In this document: positions 59,086 through 64,000 of the stretch, piece by piece
How positions within the stretch are numbered: the first letter of the stretch is position 1
How the letters are laid out: every line of letters begins with the position of its first letter
Assembly: GCF_015182285.1 (NCBI RefSeq)
Contig: NZ_PRDM01000005.1
Coordinates: 372,001 to 436,000 of the forward strand
Direction: 5' to 3'
Length of the DNA stretch: 64,000 bases
Source: Flavobacterium hungaricum
GTDB lineage: Bacteria; Bacteroidota; Bacteroidia; Flavobacteriales; Flavobacteriaceae
The notes under the pieces: model-generated
What the model saw: the letters and a program-made list of their open reading frames with translations, nothing else
Databases searched by the model: none
What the model was told of the DNA's origin: nothing
Position numbers and translations under genes: made by a program

Positions 59086-59780
59086 AGTCTCACGCAGATT
59101 CAGCAGATTGAGCAGATTTTTAATCATTATAATCTTTTTTATCTGTGGCAAAAATTAGAGAAATTCGTGAATTTGTGGCAAAAAGTCTCACGCAGATTCA
59201 GCAGATCGAGCAGATTTAATCATTATAATCTTCTTAATCTGAGACAAGAATTAGAGAAATTCGTGAATTCGTGGCAAAAAGTCTCACGCAGATTCAGCAG
59301 ATTGAGAAGATTTTTAATAATTATAATCTTCTTAATCTGTGGCAAACAATTAGAGAAATTCGTGAATTCGTGGCAAAAAGTCTAACGCAGATTCAGCAGA
59401 TTGGGCAGATTTTTAATAATTATAATCTTCTTAATCTGAGACAAAAATTAGAGAAATTCGTGAATTCGTAGCAAAAAGTATTACGCAGATTCAGCAGATT
59501 GAGCAGATTTTTAATAATTATAATCTTCTTCATCTGTGCAAACAATTAGAGAAATTCGTGAATTCGTGGCAAAAAGTCTCTCCCAGATTCAGCAGATTCA
59601 GCAGATTTTTAATCATTTTAATCTTCGTAATCTGTGGCAAAAATTAGAGAAATTCGTGAATTCGTGGCAAAAAATCTCACGCAGATTCAGCAGATTGGCA
59701 GATTTTTAATCTTTTTTATCTGTGGCAATAAATTCGTGAATTCGTGGCAAAAACCTGGAATTCGTGGCAAAAAAACCAAA
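59086..59780. repeat. Tandem array of about seven 98-bp units
   Basis: Units begin with 'agtctcacgcagattcagca' at 59086, 59184, 59280, 59379, 59477, 59575 and 59673, giving periods of 96-99 bases; a partial copy ends the array near 59780. Each unit holds 'gcagattcagcagattgagc', an inner inverted pair ('cagattgagaagatt' with 'aatcttcttaatctg', near-perfect in unit 3), and 'agagaaattcgtgaattcgtgg'. Units are contiguous, so it is not a CRISPR. Several frames run through it as repeat artefacts. The same words occur at 19358, 24445 and 28236 as single elements. Confidence 0.9.
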
Positions 59781-59809
59781 ACTAAAACAAAATTTGAAAC
59801 AAAAACATT

Positions 59810-60517
59810 ATGTTACATAAAAGCAAAATCCCGAATCTTAAAGTAATCGCATTTGATGCCGATGATACACTGTTTGTCAACGAACCTTATTTTCAGGAAA
59901 CCGAACATAAGTTTTGCGCGTTGATGGAAGATTATCTTTCGCATCAAGGTATTTCGCAGGAATTATTTAAAATAGAAATTGCCAATCTTCCTTTATACGG
60001 TTACGGAATCAAAGGTTACATTCTTTCGATGATCGAGGCTGCAATGAATATTTCGAACAATACGATTCCGATAGAAGTGATTCAAAAAATCATTCAATAT
60101 GGAAAAGAACTACTCGAAAAACCAATCGAACTTTTGGATGGAATCGAAGAAACGCTGCAGACTTTACACGGAAAATACAAATTGGTTGTTGCAACAAAGG
60201 GCGATTTGAAAGACCAGCACAGTAAACTGCACCGCTCAGGTCTGGGGCATTACTTTCACCATATCGAAGTAATGTCAGACAAACAAGAAATTGATTACGA
60301 AAAATTATTAGGCCGTTTGGAGATTCACCCCAATGAGTTTTTAATGATCGGAAATTCACTAAAATCAGATGTACTTCCAGTTTTAGGAATTGGCGGTTAT
60401 GCGGTTCATATTCCGTTTCATACTACTTGGGAACATGAAAAAATCAATCATAAAGTAGAGCACGAACATTTTAGTTCATTCGAAAAAATCACAGAAGTGG
60501 TGCACAATTTAATATAA
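59810..60517 (+). CDS. HAD-superfamily hydrolase
   Basis: 235 residues. Motif I is IAFDADDTLF (Asp16, Asp18), motif II VVATKG (Thr), motif III the DKQEIDYEKLL lysine region, and motif IV LMIGNSLKSDVLPVLGIG. The long insert between motifs I and II (about 25-95) is an alpha-helical cap. It is a phosphatase or similar phosphotransferase; the substrate is unknown. It overlaps the acetyltransferase gene by one base (TAATG), so the two are translationally coupled. Confidence 0.92.
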   Translation: MLHKSKIPNLKVIAFDADDTLFVNEPYFQETEHKFCALMEDYLSHQGISQELFKIEIANLPLYGYGIKGYILSMIEAAMNISNNTIPIEVIQKIIQYGKELLEKPIELLDGIEETLQTLHGKYKLVVATKGDLKDQHSKLHRSGLGHYFHHIEVMSDKQEIDYEKLLGRLEIHPNEFLMIGNSLKSDVLPVLGIGGYAVHIPFHTTWEHEKINHKVEHEHFSSFEKITEVVHNLI

Positions 60518-61149
60518 TGAAAACACTTTTAGACTTAGAAAACTGGAATAGAAAAGAGCATTTTGAACATTTCAGCAGGATGGATGAACCCTTTTTTGGT
60601 GCAACCGTCGAGATTGATTGTACAAAGGCATATGAAAAAGCCAAAGAACTCAAAGTTTCTTTTTTCATCTATTACCTCCATCAGACTTTAACAGCCGTAA
60701 ATGCCATTGAAAATTTCAGGTACAGAATTTCAGAAGGAAAAATCTACAGCAATGATCGTATTGATGCATCGGCAACTATTGGGCGTGAAGACGGGACTTT
60801 TGGATTTTCTTTAATTGAATATAATCCTGATTTAAAGGTTTTTGAAAAAATTGCTTTAGCTGAAATTGAGCGTATTCAAAACACAAAAGGACTTTTTACA
60901 AGATCTTTTGATGACGACAACCTCATACATTTCTCTGCAATTCCGTGGTTAAATTTTACATCACTTTCGCATGCCCGAAGTTTTACTTTTCCAGACAGCT
61001 GCCCTAAAGTTTCTTTTGGTAAAATGATTACTTCTGAAACTGGAAAACGAACAATTGCAATGTCAGTGCATGTGCATCATGGCTTGATGGACGGTTTGCA
61101 TCTGGGACAATTTGTAGATTACTTTCAGGAGCTAATGAATAAAAAATAA
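60517..61149 (+). CDS. Chloramphenicol-acetyltransferase-like acyltransferase
   Basis: 210 residues, the full CAT fold. The catalytic motif VHVHHGLMDG (His188, Asp192) replaces the usual HHxxxDG of type A enzymes with identical key residues. Other conserved segments are FFGATVEIDCTKAYEKAKEL, FRYRISEGKIY and PWLNFTSLSHARS. CAT transfers acetyl from acetyl-CoA to chloramphenicol; homologues in this phylum may act on other substrates, so resistance is not implied. It is coupled to the HAD gene upstream. Confidence 0.85.
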   Translation: MKTLLDLENWNRKEHFEHFSRMDEPFFGATVEIDCTKAYEKAKELKVSFFIYYLHQTLTAVNAIENFRYRISEGKIYSNDRIDASATIGREDGTFGFSLIEYNPDLKVFEKIALAEIERIQNTKGLFTRSFDDDNLIHFSAIPWLNFTSLSHARSFTFPDSCPKVSFGKMITSETGKRTIAMSVHVHHGLMDGLHLGQFVDYFQELMNKK

Positions 61150-61257
61150 TGTTAATCTTACAAACTTACCCTATTCTAATACTTTAATGACTTTTAGTGG
61201 TTTAACTGAGCAGTAATAAATTCGTTGATTTGAGGAAAATTTTAAAACTCACTTACA

Positions 61258-62385
61258 ATGAAAAAAATTGTTATTACTCTAGCGTTTGCTTTAAGTCTCA
61301 TGCACGTAAATGCGCAAACAGAAAAGACTGCTGACAACTATAACAAATGGTCTGTAGAATTAGCAGGGGGATTAACTAAACCTCAAAGACCATTCTCTGC
61401 TGGTTATACTACAGAAACCCCAAGCCCGTGGGTTGGTGAATTAGGTGTTCGTTATATGTTTAACAACAAATTTGGTCTAAAAGCTGATTTTGGATACAAT
61501 AGTTTTACTTCAAAAAGTAATACTATCGATTTTGATACAGAATACTACAGAGTAGATTTACAAGCAGTTGCTAACTTAGGACGCATCATGAATTTTGAAA
61601 CCTGGACGAATACTTTTGGTTTATTAGGACATGCTGGTTTTGGGTATGCGCAATTAAGAGGTGATAATATTAAAAAAACAGACGAAATCGGTAATTTTAT
61701 TGCTGGTGTAACAGGACAGATACGATTATCAAACCGTGTGGCTTTAACCGGAGATTTTTCTACTATCTTAAACGCATCTCAGGATCACACTTTTGATGGT
61801 GCTTATCTTGCTAATAATAGAGGATTTTCTGGATTGATGTTTAACGGTACTATCGGTTTAAATGTTTATTTAGGAAAAAACACCAAACATGCTGACTGGA
61901 CTGTACTTTCTGAAAATTTAGACCTTGCGGCTTACGATAACAAAATTGCTGCTCTTGAAAATGAAATCAAAAAAATCTCTACAAAACAAGTTATCGTAGA
62001 AAAACCTATTACAAACACAGTTGTAAACGACAAAGATGTTGTAAAAGAGATGATCAACGACAAGTATTACAGTGTTTATTTTGATTTTAACAAAGCAACT
62101 CCAATTGAAAACTCAACTGCTGCGATCGATGTTGTCTTAACGTATTTAAGAAAAAATCCTTCTGCTTCTCTTGACATCATTGGTTATGCAGATCAAGTTG
62201 GAAAATCTGATTACAACGAAAGATTATCAAATCTTAGAGCAACAAATGTGAAAACAATTTTTGAAAAAGCTGGAATTGCCTCTTCAAGATTAAACGTTGT
62301 TGCTGCAGGTGCGGATACATCAATCCAAAAAGATTCTGAAGAAGCTAGAAGATTAGCTAGAAGAGTTACTTTTAAAGTAAAATAA
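61258..62385 (+). CDS. OmpA-family outer-membrane protein
   Basis: 375 residues. Signal peptide (1-19, ending VNA-Q). The N-terminal part (about 25-205) is an eight-stranded OmpA-like barrel (KWSVELAGGLTKPQ, FGLKADFGYNSFTSKS), followed by a short coiled-coil (DNKIAALENEIKKIS). The C-terminal peptidoglycan-binding domain (about 265-375) shows YYSVYFDFNKATPIENS, ASLDIIGYADQVGKSDYNERLSNLRA and EARRLARRVTFKVK. It anchors the outer membrane to peptidoglycan. Single gene with a terminator. Confidence 0.95.
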   Translation: MKKIVITLAFALSLMHVNAQTEKTADNYNKWSVELAGGLTKPQRPFSAGYTTETPSPWVGELGVRYMFNNKFGLKADFGYNSFTSKSNTIDFDTEYYRVDLQAVANLGRIMNFETWTNTFGLLGHAGFGYAQLRGDNIKKTDEIGNFIAGVTGQIRLSNRVALTGDFSTILNASQDHTFDGAYLANNRGFSGLMFNGTIGLNVYLGKNTKHADWTVLSENLDLAAYDNKIAALENEIKKISTKQVIVEKPITNTVVNDKDVVKEMINDKYYSVYFDFNKATPIENSTAAIDVVLTYLRKNPSASLDIIGYADQVGKSDYNERLSNLRATNVKTIFEKAGIASSRLNVVAAGADTSIQKDSEEARRLARRVTFKVK

Positions 62386-62407
62386 GTATTTTATTAAACT
62401 TTGGATT

Positions 62408-62442
62408 AGCCTGAAAGAAGTTTTCTTTCAGGCTTTTTTTAT
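62408..62442 (+). terminator. Terminator of the OmpA gene at 61258
   Basis: AGCCTGAAAGAA / TTCTTTCAGGCT perfect stem followed by a T-run, 22 bases after the stop. Confidence 0.85.
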
Positions 62443-62505
62443 TCTTCTTCCTCTTATAATTTTCCAATGTAATTTTTACGATTATTTCGGAAACGTATAT
62501 TTCAT

Positions 62506-62513
62506 TAAATTTG
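62506..62513 (+). promoter_or_regulatory. Promoter -7 box of the final gene
   Basis: TAAATTTG, exact TAnnTTTG, 25 bases before the ATG at 62539. Confidence 0.55.
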
Positions 62514-62538
62514 GAATGATCTTTGAGCACCGAATCTT

Positions 62539-63990
62539 ATGAAAAAGCTATTTCTTCTATTTTTATTACTCTGTAAGTCAGTATCGTTTAGTCAAACCAT
62601 ACTGAACTCTGTTCCTTTAAATCTAAGTGAGCGTTCTTATACACAGCTGTTGAATATGGAAGATGTAAAGACACACGACCTATATCTTTTTGCTTCAGAT
62701 AATACAAACTTGAAAATTTTTAAATACAACAAATCGCTTTTTCTCACCCAGCAGTTTACCGATTCTATAAAATTTGCCAAAGACCGAAACCTTCTGGGAT
62801 ATAGCATCGGCGAGGACCAAAATCCGCTTTTGTATTGGAGTACTAAAAACTATAGCAATATTAGAATCATCAAATACAATCTGAACAACGGTACTACAAA
62901 GTCCTTAAATTTCGATTTTCCTTCCAACCATGATTATATTGTCACTATTTTTCAGAAAAACAATGTTTTTTATGTTTTAGCAAAAGAAAAACTGCAGCCT
63001 CACTTACTGTTGTACAAATTTGAAAATGGAAACTGTGAAATAAAAATGTTTGATTTTTCGCCTTTTACGTTTCAAAACGGCGCTGGAAAAAACTTTTCTT
63101 TTAGTTTACTTATTCTTCGCTATCCGATTCAAAAGATGGAAGAGGATCTTTATAATCCTTTGGACAAAACAGCATCCCTCAACAAAATGTATGTTTTGGA
63201 CAATCATATCCTCTTGACATTGGATTATAATACCAAGAAAACGCATGTTTTTGATCTCAATATGGAAACTGCCGAAATTCAAGAAAAGACTTTTAATTTT
63301 CCTGCTGCAGCGGGTACAATCAAAACGGCAAATTCTTTTTACAGTGATAAAAAGTTATTCCAGATTGCAGCTAATAAAGACACGTTTTTATTTGATATAA
63401 AAGATTTTAATTCTGGTGAAACGCTGAAAAGTATTGCTGTTTCCAAAAACGACACTATCACTTTTAAAAATTCACCATTTTTCTTTCAAACCAATGACAT
63501 GAAGCCTCAAGAATTAAAAACTACTGCTCGATTTTTAAAAAGCCTAGCCGACTTAGGGGCTGGAATTTCGATATTAAAAAACAAAAAAAACAGTTTTATT
63601 ACTTTTGGCGGCTTTGTTGAATATCGAGATTACTACTACGGCGGTTACAATGCTGATGAAATTTTATATGAGCCGCCCACAGAATATTCGCAAAGCAAAA
63701 TGGTTTACTTTGAATCTATGATGGATGAAAAATATAACTTTATAAAAAATGTGCAGTCAGAACCTATGGCGCTTGATAACATTTCCTACTTTTTAAGTAT
63801 CAGCAAAAATATAGTGCTTCAAAACATTCTAAAGTTAGACGGTTACTATATTTTAAGTTATTACGACAACAGTTCTAAGCAGTATGTGATGCGCAGATTT
63901 ACAGATGGCTATATCAATCTGGATCCTGGAAATCCGATTAGGAACAAGTCTTTGTTTTCGCAGCCCTTTAGTTTTGAAAAAATTAAATAG
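62539..63990 (+). CDS. Exported protein of unknown function
   Basis: 483 residues with a signal peptide (MKKLFLLFLLLCKSVSFSQ). The mature part is beta-rich with repeated aromatic/hydrophobic strands about every 45-60 residues (LYLFASDNTNLKIFKYN, YIVTIFQKNNVFYVLAKE, MYVLDNHILLTLDYNTK, YYILSYYDNSSKQYVM). This looks like a beta-propeller, but no blade motif is clean enough to name a family. The gene is complete, ending with a TAG 10 bases before the window edge. Location is probably periplasmic or surface; function unknown. Confidence 0.75.
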   Translation: MKKLFLLFLLLCKSVSFSQTILNSVPLNLSERSYTQLLNMEDVKTHDLYLFASDNTNLKIFKYNKSLFLTQQFTDSIKFAKDRNLLGYSIGEDQNPLLYWSTKNYSNIRIIKYNLNNGTTKSLNFDFPSNHDYIVTIFQKNNVFYVLAKEKLQPHLLLYKFENGNCEIKMFDFSPFTFQNGAGKNFSFSLLILRYPIQKMEEDLYNPLDKTASLNKMYVLDNHILLTLDYNTKKTHVFDLNMETAEIQEKTFNFPAAAGTIKTANSFYSDKKLFQIAANKDTFLFDIKDFNSGETLKSIAVSKNDTITFKNSPFFFQTNDMKPQELKTTARFLKSLADLGAGISILKNKKNSFITFGGFVEYRDYYYGGYNADEILYEPPTEYSQSKMVYFESMMDEKYNFIKNVQSEPMALDNISYFLSISKNIVLQNILKLDGYYILSYYDNSSKQYVMRRFTDGYINLDPGNPIRNKSLFSQPFSFEKIK

Positions 63991-64000
63991 CGTAATTCAA

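Noticed and set aside
59086..59780. Possible CRISPR array
   Set aside because: Units are ~98 bp and contiguous, with no unique spacers, no short invariant repeat and no cas genes; it is a tandem minisatellite.
60517..61149. Antibiotic-resistance gene call
   Set aside because: CAT-like fold and active site are present, but homologues in this phylum often have other substrates; resistance is not supported by sequence alone.

Overview
The window looks like a chromosomal segment of a Flavobacterium-type member of the Bacteroidota (Flavobacteriia). The base composition is strongly AT-rich. Many genes are preceded by the TAnnTTTG -7 box of this phylum, and Shine-Dalgarno sequences are weak. Typical family content includes a TonB-dependent receptor with a carboxypeptidase-regulatory-like domain, DUF4270, DUF4286, a bifunctional ornithine-lipid synthase, a short GlgA-like protein, TPR-type LytS kinases and OmpA lipoproteins. 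The evidence is protein and motif recognition by eye; no database search was run. No tRNA, rRNA, prophage, insertion sequence or CRISPR array was found.

Layout. 1-2.1 kb (-): an ECF sigma-factor operon with a TraB/GumN-like protein and a membrane protein cut by the window edge. 2.4-5.6 kb (-): an NmrA-like oxidoreductase, a small secreted protein and atpDC. 5.8-10.3 kb (-): a TonB-dependent receptor and a secreted SGNH/GDSL lipoprotein. 10.6-15.1 kb (-): a gene fragment, then glmS, a DUF4270 lipoprotein and a truncated GlgA-like protein, divergent from panC-panD (+, 15.2-16.4 kb). 16.8-21.4 kb (+): an esterase-fold protein lacking its catalytic serine, radA, and an AsmA-like/GT51 peptidoglycan glycosyltransferase. 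21.6-28.2 kb: a LytS/LytTR two-component system (-) facing a VWA protein, an L,D-transpeptidase-like lipoprotein and a MuiA-type protein (+). 28.3-31.5 kb (-): aldo/keto reductase, OmpA lipoprotein and exonuclease III. 31.6-33.4 kb (+): the ornithine-lipid synthase. 33.5-37.6 kb (-): a SUFU-domain protein, four small membrane proteins and a hydroxyacid dehydrogenase. 37.9-39.6 kb (+): nhaA and a cytochrome c. 40-49.8 kb (-): proC, mgtE, rsmA, a nucleotidyltransferase fragment, DUF4286, a TPR protein, lgt, serS, a lipoprotein and a DUF4375 protein. 50-52 kb (+): a hypothetical protein, a PhzF-like isomerase and a YrhB/Imm35-like protein. 52-53.5 kb (-): a secreted DinB-like protein and a CDGSH Fe-S protein. 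54-64 kb (+): metG, a RelE/ParE-type toxin-antitoxin pair, a structured RNA leader before a small gene, an NfeD-like membrane protein, a DMT transporter, a seven-copy tandem repeat, a HAD phosphatase coupled to a CAT-like acyltransferase, an OmpA protein and a secreted hypothetical protein.

The most interesting points are as follows. (1) A ~65-bp promoter/operator module is present twice between the LytTR two-component system and the VWA gene. Each copy has paired ACC-type repeats 21-22 bp apart, and the upstream copy drives a frameshifted gene remnant. (2) A compact three-way-junction RNA with a GAAA tetraloop and a competing long-range helix lies between a promoter and a 91-aa gene at 56.9-57.1 kb. 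(3) Many long inverted-repeat intergenic elements occur, and one family has expanded into a ~98-bp tandem array. (4) Two proteins keep a catalytic fold but lack key residues: the esterase (Ser to Asp) and the GlgA-like protein (no KxGGL, no C-terminal half).

Much of the window serves the cell envelope: peptidoglycan (glmS, GT51, L,D-transpeptidase, OmpA), lipoprotein maturation (lgt), membrane lipids (olsF) and outer-membrane uptake (TonB receptor). The rest is mostly housekeeping (ATP synthase, coenzyme A precursors, translation, DNA repair).
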